From positions 960,001 through 1,024,000 of the forward strand of contig NZ_CP093302.1 of the NCBI RefSeq assembly GCF_024362765.1: a stretch of 64,000 bases of DNA, read 5' to 3'. This DNA comes from Alkalihalobacillus sp. LMS6. Lineage in GTDB: Bacteria; Bacillota; Bacilli; Bacillales; Bacillaceae_D. Positions 31,377 through 40,046 of the stretch are shown piece after piece; within the stretch, counting starts at the first letter, position 1, and each line of letters opens with the position of its first letter. A program made the position numbers and the translations under genes. Under the pieces are notes generated by a model. It was given only the letters and a program-made list of their open reading frames with translations. It made no database searches and was not told the origin of the DNA.

Positions 31377-31418
31377 AAGGCGTCGTGTCCACAAATGTGT
31401 GGGGCTGCGCCTTATTTT
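31377..31418 (+). terminator. Terminator of the lutR-like gene
   Basis: Outer stem AAGGCG (31377-31382) and CGCCTT (31408-31413) with an inner CCACA/TGTGG stem, followed by ATTTTG. Confidence 0.75.
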
Positions 31419-31446
31419 GCAAACGAGAAAAGAATGGAGCGGCACA

Positions 31447-31893
31447 ATGGAGTGGAAAGTGAAAGCATTTCAAGAATTATCAGCAAATGAATTATATGCC
31501 ATTATACATGCTCGAGTAGAGGTGTTTGTGGTGGAACAACAAAGCATGTACCAGGATTTAGATGGATATGATGTACATGCAACGCACTTGTTTCTTCAAG
31601 ATGAAGACGGTTCGATACAAGCGTATGCGCGAATGCTCGAAAGTGGAATCATCTATGAACAAGCGACGATTGGAAGAATTTTGACGAGAGATAAAGGAAG
31701 AGGCAGAGGATTAGGTCATGTTATTATGCGTCGTGCCATGGCGTTTTTGCAGGAAGATAAAGGAGAAACTGCCATCCGATTACAAGCGGAATATTATATT
31801 CGTGGTTTATACGAACAGTATGGCTTCGTTCAAGTGTCAGACATTTTTATAGAAGATGGAATTGAACATATTTATATGGACTTATGTGAGTAA
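31447..31893 (+). CDS. ElaA-family GNAT acetyltransferase
   Basis: 148 residues of the ElaA type. The conserved N-terminus (LYAIIHARVEVFVVEQQ, about 15-31), the acetyl-CoA loop TRDKGRGRGLGHVIM (about 84-98) and LQAEYYIRGLYEQYGF near 121 are present. The physiological substrate of ElaA is not known. GGAG lies 7 bases before this ATG; the frame extends 48 bases upstream over the preceding terminator and is therefore shortened here. Single gene. Confidence 0.88.
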   Translation: MEWKVKAFQELSANELYAIIHARVEVFVVEQQSMYQDLDGYDVHATHLFLQDEDGSIQAYARMLESGIIYEQATIGRILTRDKGRGRGLGHVIMRRAMAFLQEDKGETAIRLQAEYYIRGLYEQYGFVQVSDIFIEDGIEHIYMDLCE

Positions 31894-31983
31894 CACAAGT
31901 AAGAACAAAGAGCGTGATATGACTACAATGAATGGACGCTTTCACCACAAATATAAGCAAGCCCGCCACCAAAATTTCTAAGG

Positions 31984-32045
31984 AATTGGCAGTGCCTGTG
32001 AAATAAGGGGCTCAACTGAACCCCCAAGGCAAGCGCCCGCCAATT
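31984..32045. repeat. Short palindromic element A bounded by AATTGGC / GCCAATT
   Basis: AATTGGC (31984-31990) and GCCAATT (32039-32045) bound a 62-base segment with an inner GGGG/CCCC stem and AGTGCC / GGC pairing. It lies in the 431-base gap 31894-32324, which holds no gene. Compare element B at 32135-32234, which has the same ends. Confidence 0.6.
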
Positions 32046-32134
32046 GAATACATTTTAACAAGAAATAATAACAGGTAGTAATCGTCAATTAAACGAATGA
32101 TCGCATAAATCTTGTTTGTACCATTCGTCTTGCT

Positions 32135-32234
32135 AATTGGCGACGACTCCAACGGGAACAGCACGTGTCCGAAGACAATGAAGCGTTTTTTGCGGAATGG
32201 CTGAGGCCGTGCCCGTGGAAAGCGTTCGCCAATT
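32135..32234. repeat. REP-like palindromic element B, 100 bases
   Basis: Perfect 9-base inverted ends AATTGGCGA (32135-32143) and TCGCCAATT (32226-32234). The inside holds ACTCCAACGGGAACAGCACG and, in the other arm, GCCGTGCCCGTGGAAAGCG. These words (gacTCCagCGGGAACAGCACG and CCGTGCCCG.GGAAAGCG) belong to a repeated intergenic hairpin that I recall from many Bacillaceae genomes. This copy looks decayed in the middle. No transposase is nearby. Confidence 0.65.
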
Positions 32235-32324
32235 CAGCTAAATCGTTTGTCTCTTTGAAATAATCTCGAGTAATAACATTCATTCATTTATTTTTAAAAA
32301 TGGATTTCTCGTAAAATTCGCTCG

Positions 32325-33770
32325 TTAGTCAAAAATGTTTCCTTTATTGTCTACATAGATATGCTCAATAACCGTTCGTTCAAATGGCGTACCGTCTTCC
32401 GTTACACCTTCATAATCAGTCGTAATCGTTTGGGAAGCGTTTTTCGCAGCTGGTAGTTGGAATGAGTGAACAGAATCTACTGATTCGTTCTCTATTTGTA
32501 GCTGGTCGTTTATGTGAATGGAATACATGACATCGCTCGGATCTGCGTCAAAAGCTTGTGCGACATCATCTTCGGTTTGATAGTCGGCTGATAATCCACC
32601 TTCAATTGTAGCAATCGCTACGAACCCACCTTCAGTAGCGCTGTTCATTTCTAAAGTCCATGTCCCGCTTTCAGGTTGATCGAGCTCAATAAAATGACTA
32701 TAAGCGCCTGCGAACATGCTTTGCGCGTGCTCTTTTTCAGTTGCTTGAATGGAGGTTTCTACTCCATCAGGCGAGACAAGCTGCATAGCAGGCATTTTTT
32801 CATGGGCTAATACAGAGAACGTGACTTTATCAATATCCTTTTCTAGTTGAAAAGATTGAACCGTTTCTCCTGCTAGTTCTCCACCACGTACAATCATCCC
32901 TGTATCGCTAGAAGATGAATCCGCTTTTTCTATTTCGTTTGCTAATTGTGGCTGTAAATAATGAAAAACACGATGTCCCTCTGCAATGGCATAATGATCG
33001 AGAGATAAAGAAGCAAATTCATTTGCATAAGATAGTCTTGAGCTATCTACAGTAACGGCTCCATCATTCTTTCCATAGCCACTTAAGTAGAGACCACCAA
33101 AATAAAGAGACGTCCCAAATGATCCCCATGAGCGTCCTGATAATGTTTGGAACGGAACAGAATTGGCTGAGACTAATTGATCGGTTTGATTACGAAAATG
33201 GGCCATTGTTCCTGTACGGAGGGAATCGGTTCCTGGTGAACGCATGCCGATAATGCCAGCAAGCCATCCAGCCCAATTGCTATAAGCTAAGTTTGCTAAT
33301 TGACTTCCATGATGGGGCGTCCCAAGCGTAAACACTTCCTCTACATATTGTTCCGCATCGTAATGGAGTAGCGCAGTTTGTGTGTCAACGCCGCCTTTAC
33401 TATGTCCAACAATCACAATTTTTTCGCCAAAATGGTCATACATTTCTTTTAATTTGTTTGCTAACATCTCACCATTATCCCAGTAAGACTGGTCAGGGTA
33501 TAAATTGATAAAAGCGGTAGGGTGACCGGCATCTTGTGCTTTTTTGTACATGTCATTTGGCTCAAACCACGTTGATGCAGATCCGGTTAGACCGTGGACA
33601 AATAAAATTGGGCTACCCGTTTTCACTTGAGGAGCGTCGCCAATATACCATGTACCTGGAGGGGCGGATGGATCAGGTTTTCCTTTACTAAACCCATATG
33701 ATAGATTAGGTTGAATAAAGAACATGACAAGAATCAGTGTTAAACTTAATACACTTAATTTTTTTATCAA
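32325..33770 (-). CDS. Secreted lipase/esterase
   Basis: 481 residues from a TTG start (LIKKLSVLSLTLILVMFF, a signal peptide ending near PNLSYG). GAGGTGAG is 8 bases upstream of it; the frame runs further upstream to an ATG at 33848 without a ribosome site. The catalytic domain has the oxyanion motif PILFVHGLTGSASTWF near 54, the nucleophile elbow VGHSKGGVD with Ser near 119, the TLGTPHHGS motif near 147 and a late His candidate in LDHYAIAEGHRVF. The last 180 residues look like a beta-rich accessory domain. It should hydrolyse triglycerides or esters outside the cell. Confidence 0.85.
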   Translation of the reverse strand: MIKKLSVLSLTLILVMFFIQPNLSYGFSKGKPDPSAPPGTWYIGDAPQVKTGSPILFVHGLTGSASTWFEPNDMYKKAQDAGHPTAFINLYPDQSYWDNGEMLANKLKEMYDHFGEKIVIVGHSKGGVDTQTALLHYDAEQYVEEVFTLGTPHHGSQLANLAYSNWAGWLAGIIGMRSPGTDSLRTGTMAHFRNQTDQLVSANSVPFQTLSGRSWGSFGTSLYFGGLYLSGYGKNDGAVTVDSSRLSYANEFASLSLDHYAIAEGHRVFHYLQPQLANEIEKADSSSSDTGMIVRGGELAGETVQSFQLEKDIDKVTFSVLAHEKMPAMQLVSPDGVETSIQATEKEHAQSMFAGAYSHFIELDQPESGTWTLEMNSATEGGFVAIATIEGGLSADYQTEDDVAQAFDADPSDVMYSIHINDQLQIENESVDSVHSFQLPAAKNASQTITTDYEGVTEDGTPFERTVIEHIYVDNKGNIFD

Positions 33771-33917
33771 TAGGCTCACCTCTTTTTCAAGATTTACTAA
33801 AAGGTATGCGTAAAGAGGCTTGACATGTCTGATTTTCTTACAATGCATTCCTTCAGCGTAGCAAAGAATTTTATGCTATACTAATTTGTTAGAATCGTTA
33901 GAAAGGCATGATGACTT

Positions 33918-34586
33918 ATGATGGATAAGCATCCGCTGTTGGTCGCTGTTTCAGTAGAGCAAGAAAAAGAAGCGCTCCAACAAGGGTTGGGAAATGATCA
34001 AGATGTTGATGTAATTGTATGTGGAGTAGGATTTGCGGCTGCTGCAGCAAACACAGCGAAACAGTTAGCGTTAAAACCATACCGTGGCGTAATAAACGTA
34101 GGGATAGCTGGCGGTTTTCCGGAAAAAACGGCAATGGGGTCAATTGTTGTCGCAACTGAAATCATTGCTCCAGAAATAGGTGCAGAGTCACCAGACGGTT
34201 TCCTCACCATTGATGAACTTGGTTTTGGAACACAAAAGGAAGAAGCGATTGTTGATGATTTTTTCGTTGGGAAACTTAGTGAAACACATACTGTGCAAAA
34301 GGGTGTCATTCTCTCTGTCTTAACTGCAACTGGAACAGAGGAAACGTACCGTAGACGATTAACATTAGGTGCGATAGCAGAAGCGATGGAAGGCTATGGT
34401 GTAGCGGCTGCTGCGAAGTCTTTTAATCTATCATTTTCAGAGATAAGAACCATTTCAAATGAAGTCGGCATACGAGATAAGTCGAAATGGAATTTTCCAC
34501 TAGCATTTGCTGGAATTAAACAAATTGGTCGTACGATAAAGGAGGTTGAACAGCATGAATATCGCATTTTCTCCATGTCCCAATGA
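33918..34586 (+). CDS. mqnB: Futalosine hydrolase
   Basis: Cleaves futalosine to dehypoxanthine futalosine and hypoxanthine in the menaquinone pathway that runs through futalosine. 222 residues of the nucleoside phosphorylase/hydrolase fold, with VCGVGFAAAAANTA near 35, NVGIAGGFPE near 59, EAMEGYGVAAAAK near 158 (Glu of the ribose site) and ISNEVGIRDKSKW near 182. The start ATG at 33918 or 33921 follows GAAAGG. It overlaps mqnD, so the two are one transcript. mqnA and mqnC are not in the window. Confidence 0.92.
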   Translation: MMDKHPLLVAVSVEQEKEALQQGLGNDQDVDVIVCGVGFAAAAANTAKQLALKPYRGVINVGIAGGFPEKTAMGSIVVATEIIAPEIGAESPDGFLTIDELGFGTQKEEAIVDDFFVGKLSETHTVQKGVILSVLTATGTEETYRRRLTLGAIAEAMEGYGVAAAAKSFNLSFSEIRTISNEVGIRDKSKWNFPLAFAGIKQIGRTIKEVEQHEYRIFSMSQ

Positions 34587-35385
34587 TACATTTGTATTTT
34601 ATGCTTGGGTTCACGGAAAAATTGAAGGAGCCCCACCATTAAACGTCACCTATGCAGATATTGACAAGACAAATTATTGGGCGATTGAACAATCAGGTCC
34701 TGAAGTGATGAAAATTTCTTACGCCGCGCTTCCATATGTATTAGACCACTATCAGCTCATCCCAAGTGGAGGCGCATTAGGTCGAGGTTGTGGGCCTCTA
34801 GTGTTAACGAAAGAAGCGCAATCCGTTGAATCGTTAGAAGGAAAAACCGTCGCGGTCCCTAGTGATCGCTCAACGGCCTATCTTCTGTTTCGTCTGTGGA
34901 CGGAACAACAATTAACAAATAATGAGATAACAATTAAGGTGATGCCATTTGAAAAGATCATGCCAGCTGTTAAAGAAGGGCAAGTTGATGCAGGCTTAGT
35001 TATCCATGAAGCGAGATTTACGTACCATGAATACAATCTTCATCTTTTGCAAGATCTTGGAGAATGGTGGGAACAAGACACAGGTACACCGATTCCATTA
35101 GGGGCTATTATTGCAAACCGCTCTTTAAATAAACAGCAGTTAACAGACTGGGCGACAGCATCTGTGGAATATGCGTGGAACGCACAAGAAGAAACAACGA
35201 GCTACGTGATGGATCATGCGCAAGAACTTTCTAGAGATGTGGCGGCACAGCACATTGATTTGTATGTAAATGAGTTTACGAAACAACTCGGTGAACAAGG
35301 CTATGAAGCGATCGAAAATTTACTAGGACGGGCAATGAAACAAGGGCTTGTTCCCTCTTTTGATTTAACAAAAATTAGAAATTAA
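34555..35385 (+). CDS. mqnD: 1,4-dihydroxy-6-naphthoate synthase
   Basis: Makes 1,4-dihydroxy-6-naphthoate from cyclic dehypoxanthine futalosine in menaquinone synthesis. 276 residues of a periplasmic-binding-protein fold. The start MNIAFSPCPNDTF and the segment SGGALGRGCGPL (about 73-84) are typical, and GLVIHEARFT carries the catalytic His at residue 151. AGGAGG lies 10 bases before the ATG, inside the mqnB end; a TTG 9 bases upstream is not used. Expected Bacillus men genes are replaced by this route in some alkaliphiles. Confidence 0.95.
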   Translation: MNIAFSPCPNDTFVFYAWVHGKIEGAPPLNVTYADIDKTNYWAIEQSGPEVMKISYAALPYVLDHYQLIPSGGALGRGCGPLVLTKEAQSVESLEGKTVAVPSDRSTAYLLFRLWTEQQLTNNEITIKVMPFEKIMPAVKEGQVDAGLVIHEARFTYHEYNLHLLQDLGEWWEQDTGTPIPLGAIIANRSLNKQQLTDWATASVEYAWNAQEETTSYVMDHAQELSRDVAAQHIDLYVNEFTKQLGEQGYEAIENLLGRAMKQGLVPSFDLTKIRN

Positions 35386-35400
35386 AAAAGGAGAATCGAA

Positions 35401-35973
35401 GTGGCGTATAAACAACTGGCATTAGCGATGCTTCGAACAGGGATTTTTGGATTTGGCGGCGGCCCTTCGGTTATGCCGCTCTTCCGACATGAAGCTGTGA
35501 ATACATATAAATGGATGAGTCACGATGACTTTGGTGAAACGTTAGCAATTGCAAATACGCTACCGGGACCGATTGCGACAAAAATGTCTGCTTATTTAGG
35601 CTATCAACAAAAAGGATGGTTCGGTGCAGTTTGGGCGACGCTTTGGCATATCCTGCCTACAAGCCTTGCCATGATTCTCTTATTTTCAGTGGTTGATTTG
35701 ATTAGTGGCTCTGCCGTTATTGCAGGAATGATCGGTGCGGTGACCCCTGTCATTGCCGTCTTGTTAGGGCAGATGGCGTATGATTTTGGCAAGAAAGCCG
35801 TACAAGGGTTTGGATGGGTAATGGGGATTGGTACATTCATACTTGCGTTTGTTTTGTTACAAGGGTTTAACCTTCATCCAGGTTTTGTCATTATCGGATT
35901 CATTATTTATGGTCTGTTTCATTATCGATTAGTCGATAAATGGCGGAGACGGCAAAAAGGAGAATCGGAATGA
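35401..35973 (+). CDS. Short chromate transporter subunit (CHR domain), first half
   Basis: 190 residues starting at GTG with GGAG 7 bases before it. One CHR domain with GFGGGPSVMPLF near 18 and NTLPGPIATKMSAYLGY near 52, and about 5-6 transmembrane helices. Short CHR proteins work in pairs to export chromate or possibly another oxyanion. It overlaps its partner by 4 bases. It follows mqnD by 15 bases without a terminator and so may be read with the mqn genes. Confidence 0.88.
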   Translation: MAYKQLALAMLRTGIFGFGGGPSVMPLFRHEAVNTYKWMSHDDFGETLAIANTLPGPIATKMSAYLGYQQKGWFGAVWATLWHILPTSLAMILLFSVVDLISGSAVIAGMIGAVTPVIAVLLGQMAYDFGKKAVQGFGWVMGIGTFILAFVLLQGFNLHPGFVIIGFIIYGLFHYRLVDKWRRRQKGESE

Positions 35974-36506
35974 CGATTTTTTACTTATTTTATGCCTTTT
36001 TTATTGCGAATTTACTAGGTTACGGTGGTGGACCTGCTTCGATTCCGCTGATGTTTGAAGAGGTGGTCAATCGATTTGGCTGGTTATCAAGCGAAGAGTT
36101 TAATAACGTACTAGCTCTAGGAAATGCGTTGCCGGGGCCAATCGCAACGAAAATTGCTGCGTATGTAGGGTTTAGCGTAACGGGATGGGGAGGTGCGGCC
36201 ATTGCACTTGCTGCCACGATTATTCCTTCAGGAGTTGCGATTATCTTATTAATGAATGTTTTGCAAAAACATCGTCATTCACCAGTTGTAAAAGGACTTT
36301 CACTTGCCGTACAACCTGTCATTTGCATGTTAATGCTTCTACTAACTGTCACTATTTTTAGTGACGCCCTTGAATCAATTGGCTGGATTCAATCAATTGT
36401 TATCGCAGCGGTTGCATTCATTCTATTATCAAAAGTAAAGGTTCATCCCGCTCTTGTTATTCTTATGGCTTTTGCATATGGGGGAATTGTTGTTCCTTTG
36501 CTATAA
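35970..36506 (+). CDS. Short chromate transporter subunit (CHR domain), second half
   Basis: 178 residues, the partner of the preceding gene. CHR-domain motifs are GYGGGPASIPLM near 16 and NALPGPIATKIAAYVG near 50. The ATG overlaps the stop of the first half (ATGA), with AAAGGAG upstream. The two halves usually insert in opposite orientation in the membrane. A strong terminator follows. Confidence 0.88.
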   Translation: MTIFYLFYAFFIANLLGYGGGPASIPLMFEEVVNRFGWLSSEEFNNVLALGNALPGPIATKIAAYVGFSVTGWGGAAIALAATIIPSGVAIILLMNVLQKHRHSPVVKGLSLAVQPVICMLMLLLTVTIFSDALESIGWIQSIVIAAVAFILLSKVKVHPALVILMAFAYGGIVVPLL

Positions 36507-36511
36507 CGCGT

Positions 36512-36552
36512 AAAACCATCGACATTATACTTACGTGTCGATGGTTTTTTTA
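36512..36552. terminator. Terminator shared by the chr genes and the acetyltransferase
   Basis: Perfect 13-bp stem AAAACCATCGACA (36512-36524) and TGTCGATGGTTTT (36536-36548) with T and A runs on the two sides. The last codons of the opposite-strand acetyltransferase (stop at 36531) lie inside it. Confidence 0.93.
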
Positions 36553-37124
36553 TGAAACGCAGAACGAAGCATTGCATAGACACATGTATCGGCGTATCCG
36601 TTAGATAACGTGGCGCGTTCATTTTCCTTTAAGATCGCTTCAAGCTTAAAGTCTAACTTTTCAGCTACGGTTCGGCTTTTTTTGTTTAAAGGATCACATC
36701 TTAATTCTAAGCGGTGAACGCTTAATTGATTAAAAGCAAAGGGGAGTAAAGGTTTAATTGCTTCGATCATATACCCTTTTCCTTGATACCGTGAATCAAG
36801 CCAGTAGCCAATTTCCATTCGCGGAACACTCCATTTAATTTCGTGAAACCCGACCGACCCAATAAAAGCAAGGGAATGTCGCTCGAATAAATGAAAGCGT
36901 AAATCATGCAAATCAATAAATTGTTGATAGGCAAATTGAACGGCCTCTTCGGCTTGCGATACAGTTGTTATTTGGTTCACCCATGGTAGCCATGGGGATA
37001 AATCCGCTTTTGAAAACTGGACTGATTCAAATAGCTTTTCCCCATCTCCTTTCAGAGGAGGTCTAATTAACAAACGATTTGTATGAAAAGAAGGTAAGGA
37101 CGGGGAATACATGTTCATTGGCAT
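36531..37124 (-). CDS. RimJ/RimL-type GNAT acetyltransferase
   Basis: 197 residues. RimJ/RimL family marks are FHTNRLLIRPPLKGD near 12, IGYWLDSRYQGKGYMIEAI near 107 (acetyl-CoA loop) and LELRCDPLNKKSRTVAEKL near 140. Such enzymes acetylate protein N-termini, or small molecules in some cases; the target here is unknown. The start is uncertain between ATG 37124 and ATG 37118, since GGGGG lies 3 and 9 bases upstream respectively. The 3' end overlaps the terminator of the convergent chr genes. Confidence 0.87.
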   Translation of the reverse strand: MPMNMYSPSLPSFHTNRLLIRPPLKGDGEKLFESVQFSKADLSPWLPWVNQITTVSQAEEAVQFAYQQFIDLHDLRFHLFERHSLAFIGSVGFHEIKWSVPRMEIGYWLDSRYQGKGYMIEAIKPLLPFAFNQLSVHRLELRCDPLNKKSRTVAEKLDFKLEAILKENERATLSNGYADTCVYAMLRSAFHKKTIDT

Positions 37125-37198
37125 TCGCCCCCAGTAAGTTCATCGTCCTTATGCATATGCAACGTAGAACTTGGCTTATGAACGCGCTTGAACGCTTA

Positions 37199-37960
37199 TC
37201 AAGTCGATGAAAAAACGTGGGTAACGGCATCTCTTAGTAGCTGTGCGCCGTTTTTTGCGAATTGATCGTAATACGATTTAAAACGCTCATCTTCTATATA
37301 AAGTTGAGCTAAGCCAACATGAGCTTGTGGACTGTATGTTGGCCAGGAATATTGAAGCCATTGTTTGTGCAGATTTGCGATCCGCTCTTGGTGATCCTGA
37401 GTTATGGCAGAAGCACCCGACGCTTCTTGCAGTTGCTTCTTTAAATCTTCTTCTATTTTCAACATCATTGAATATTGATCTTCCGTCAGTTGTAGCTGTT
37501 TACGGTTTGCTTCGTCGACGATTTGGTCTCCGTAATGGTGGCGAATCTCTTTGCCATATAACCGTTCATTATCATGTACACGCTGTTGTTTAAAAGCAGA
37601 GAATTTTTGTTCATTTGACATCTTGCTTCCCCCTTGTTTTGCCGCCAATGTTTGATCAAGTGTTTTAATAAGATGATCCAATCGATCTCGCTTTTTCTTT
37701 AAATTTGCTCGATGCTGTACAAGCATGTCTTCATCATTCATGTTCGCGTCTTGTAACAATGATTTTATTTGTTCTAAGCCAATGTCAAGTTCACGATAAA
37801 AAAGAATATGCTGTAAACGATCCACTTCATGCTGCCCATACACACGATAACCAGATGAACTCGCTCTTCCAGGTTTCAGTAAATCAATCTGATCATAATA
37901 GCGCAATGTGCGAGAACTAACTCCAGCAAGATTGGCTAATTGCTGAACGGTATATTCCAT
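37199..37960 (-). CDS. MerR-family regulator with TipAS drug-binding domain
   Basis: 253 residues. An N-terminal MerR winged helix (YTVQQLANLAGVSSRTLRYY near 3-22, then GYRVYGQHEVDRL) is followed by a coiled coil (about 78-110) and a C-terminal TipAS domain, which in TipA and Mta-like activators binds thiopeptides or other drugs and triggers activation. GAGGAG precedes the ATG. No drug pump or resistance gene is adjacent, so the targets are elsewhere, except probably its own promoter. Confidence 0.9.
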   Translation of the reverse strand: MEYTVQQLANLAGVSSRTLRYYDQIDLLKPGRASSSGYRVYGQHEVDRLQHILFYRELDIGLEQIKSLLQDANMNDEDMLVQHRANLKKKRDRLDHLIKTLDQTLAAKQGGSKMSNEQKFSAFKQQRVHDNERLYGKEIRHHYGDQIVDEANRKQLQLTEDQYSMMLKIEEDLKKQLQEASGASAITQDHQERIANLHKQWLQYSWPTYSPQAHVGLAQLYIEDERFKSYYDQFAKNGAQLLRDAVTHVFSST

Positions 37961-37983
37961 CGTCCATTTCTCCTCTCATCATC

Positions 37984-38014
37984 ACTCTAAAGGTTTACGT
38001 AACGTCAATGTCAA
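37984..38014 (-). promoter_or_regulatory. MerR-type autoregulated promoter with 19-base spacer
   Basis: Read on the minus strand, TTGACA (38014-38009) and TAGAGT (37989-37984) are exactly 19 bases apart. The overlong spacer is the mark of MerR-family promoters, and it holds the near-palindrome GACGTTACGTAAAC. Confidence 0.75.
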
Positions 38015-38055
38015 CATGTAATGTACCAAAAAAACCAAACTGTTATGCAGTTTGG

Positions 38056-39111
38056 CTACTCATCGTTATGCGGAAACACGTTACCTTCAACGTGATCGCC
38101 ATCTTTAAGATCGCGTTTGTGTAAACTGAATGCATTCCCATCGCGATAGGCGCTTGAACGTTTGACGTAGTAAAGCATGTTAGTTGATGTAAGGTGAAGG
38201 GATTCAATCTCATTGCCGCTGACGCCCATTCTGTCTCCTTCTTCTTCGTTTTTATAAGAATACGGAACAAGGTCATAGTCATACATGTCATCTCCATCGT
38301 GGTAATTTAAAATCGTTTGATAAATGAGGCCGTCTTCAACTTGCACAAAACTGGTGATGGGTTCTGATTTTTCTGGATCTGAGACAAGCTCTAGATCAAG
38401 TTGTTGTTCTGTAGGATCGGCCATGTAAATTCGTTCAGTTGACTCAAACATGGATTCAGCTGTCCAATTTCCCTGATCATCTGGCAAAATCATCATGAGT
38501 TTTCCGTCTTCAGTTGCTTGCATAGAACCGGGAGCGGCGTATGAACCTTGATAGATTTGCTCAAGATCTCCATTGTTTACACGGTAGATAGCGGTTTGAT
38601 TCCCTTCCTGTTTTTCTGGTTCTGATTGTTGAGTAATATTCTCGCCAGTTGCGATGAGTTGTTTGCTAGAAGGAACATAGGCTAAATCTTGAAGAACCCC
38701 ACGAGCATCCGCAACATTGACGACTTCGTTTGTTACTAAATCAATAAAATAGATCGTACTATAAGCCAATTCAGAAGATGTCTCGTAAGGATCATCGCCA
38801 TCTTCATACCCTGTTGTCTGAATGAAAGCAGCAGTATGGTCTTCCATAAAAACAGGGCTAGTTATTTGAGTGTTTTCATCCGATTCAAATAGAGTGGTGT
38901 CATCTTCTTCATTTGCTAAAAGGAACAGCGACTCGTGTTCATGTTCTTTTACGACAACTAACACGTCTTCCAAATCGTTCACATCGTACTCTCCAGTAAA
39001 AGCGGGTTGTGCATCTTGAGTGGCCGTGACGAATGAACCTACTGTGATGAATAGAATGCATGATACGGTTAGAGTTCCTAATGAGAGTACGAGCGTTTTT
39101 TTATTGCTCAT
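38056..39111 (-). CDS. Membrane-anchored extracytoplasmic protein of unknown function
   Basis: 351 residues from this start. One N-terminal hydrophobic helix (LVLSLGTLTVSCILFITVGS, about 7-26) acts as a signal anchor; the rest is acidic and beta-rich, with repeated strand patterns that resemble a beta-propeller (for example EDVLVVVKEHEHESLFLL, LEQIYQGSY). The frame runs 54 bases upstream, but GGAGG is 8 bases before this ATG. It is the last gene of a padR operon. I do not recognise a named family; related PadR/HAAS operons often encode envelope sensors. Confidence 0.7.
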   Translation of the reverse strand: MSNKKTLVLSLGTLTVSCILFITVGSFVTATQDAQPAFTGEYDVNDLEDVLVVVKEHEHESLFLLANEEDDTTLFESDENTQITSPVFMEDHTAAFIQTTGYEDGDDPYETSSELAYSTIYFIDLVTNEVVNVADARGVLQDLAYVPSSKQLIATGENITQQSEPEKQEGNQTAIYRVNNGDLEQIYQGSYAAPGSMQATEDGKLMMILPDDQGNWTAESMFESTERIYMADPTEQQLDLELVSDPEKSEPITSFVQVEDGLIYQTILNYHDGDDMYDYDLVPYSYKNEEEGDRMGVSGNEIESLHLTSTNMLYYVKRSSAYRDGNAFSLHKRDLKDGDHVEGNVFPHNDE

Positions 39112-39128
39112 AAGTAAAACCTCCATTA

Positions 39129-40046
39129 TTAAAAAGATGATTGTAAAGGAAAAATGACCCACCACAACACTTGGTGGAAACCACTACCGAACATGTCGGA
39201 TGGCAAATAAAATACAACGATAAAAGAAGTCGCATAGAATACTGGGAAAAGCCATAAGATGTAGCTTCTTTTCGTCCATTTTGAATTAACATTAGTTAAG
39301 CGAATTTGTATCAGGTAGATGAGAAACCAGATGATATGCGGAATTAAAAAATTCAGCAAGATCTGTAGTTGAAACCCAGCAAAAATAGCGAAAGAAACAA
39401 AGAAAAATCCTGTAAAAACGAGTAACAGAAATCCAGTTGTAATGTTGACAATGTGAATAAATCGTTTCTGACTAACGTTATTTCCGCCTTGTGGGTATGT
39501 TAAGGCAGTTCTGTAAATTAAGAAAATAGATAATGCAAGGAAACTATAGAAAATCATGTTCCATGTAAGAGTGGTTGTAAAATCAGGGAAAGCAAATAAG
39601 ACCATTAACAGGATGTTCAACACAAGAGACAGGTTTAGCCAAAGCTTTCGATTCACTGCATACGTTTGATTTAATGCAAAAAAAAGTAATAGTGCGTGCG
39701 CGATAGCAGGAACAAAAAATGAGTGAATCGCGACATTTTCAGTAAAAAGAACATAGAAATATTGAACACAAACAAACAAATAAGAGCCAATGGCTAAGAA
39801 AAGCAAAAATTCTCTCCGATATGGAAACATGGCTTGTTGCAGTCCATCTCCAATGGTCGCTTCATGGCCAAACTCCCTCATCGCGATCGCCTCCGCTTCT
39901 ATTTTCGAATAACCTTCTTCCATATAGTCTTGACGGACTAAAAGCAAGTGATCACGCATCTCTTCAAACATATCCTGACGTTCCTCTTTTGAACAGTCTG
40001 TTTGATTGACAATTCTTCTTAGGTAGCTATCCATATTAGAGCTCAT
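39129..40046 (-). CDS. HAAS-domain membrane protein
   Basis: 305 residues. The first 70 or so form a helical HAAS-type (DUF1700-like) domain (SYLRRIVNQTDCSKEERQDM ... MREFGHEATIGDGLQQAMFP), followed by seven or eight transmembrane helices. Proteins of this kind are usually encoded with a PadR regulator, as here, and are thought to couple membrane signals to it. AGGAG lies 6 bases before the ATG, which overlaps the end of padR by 11 bases. Function is not established. Confidence 0.78.
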   Translation of the reverse strand: MSSNMDSYLRRIVNQTDCSKEERQDMFEEMRDHLLLVRQDYMEEGYSKIEAEAIAMREFGHEATIGDGLQQAMFPYRREFLLFLAIGSYLFVCVQYFYVLFTENVAIHSFFVPAIAHALLLFFALNQTYAVNRKLWLNLSLVLNILLMVLFAFPDFTTTLTWNMIFYSFLALSIFLIYRTALTYPQGGNNVSQKRFIHIVNITTGFLLLVFTGFFFVSFAIFAGFQLQILLNFLIPHIIWFLIYLIQIRLTNVNSKWTKRSYILWLFPVFYATSFIVVFYLPSDMFGSGFHQVLWWVIFPLQSSF

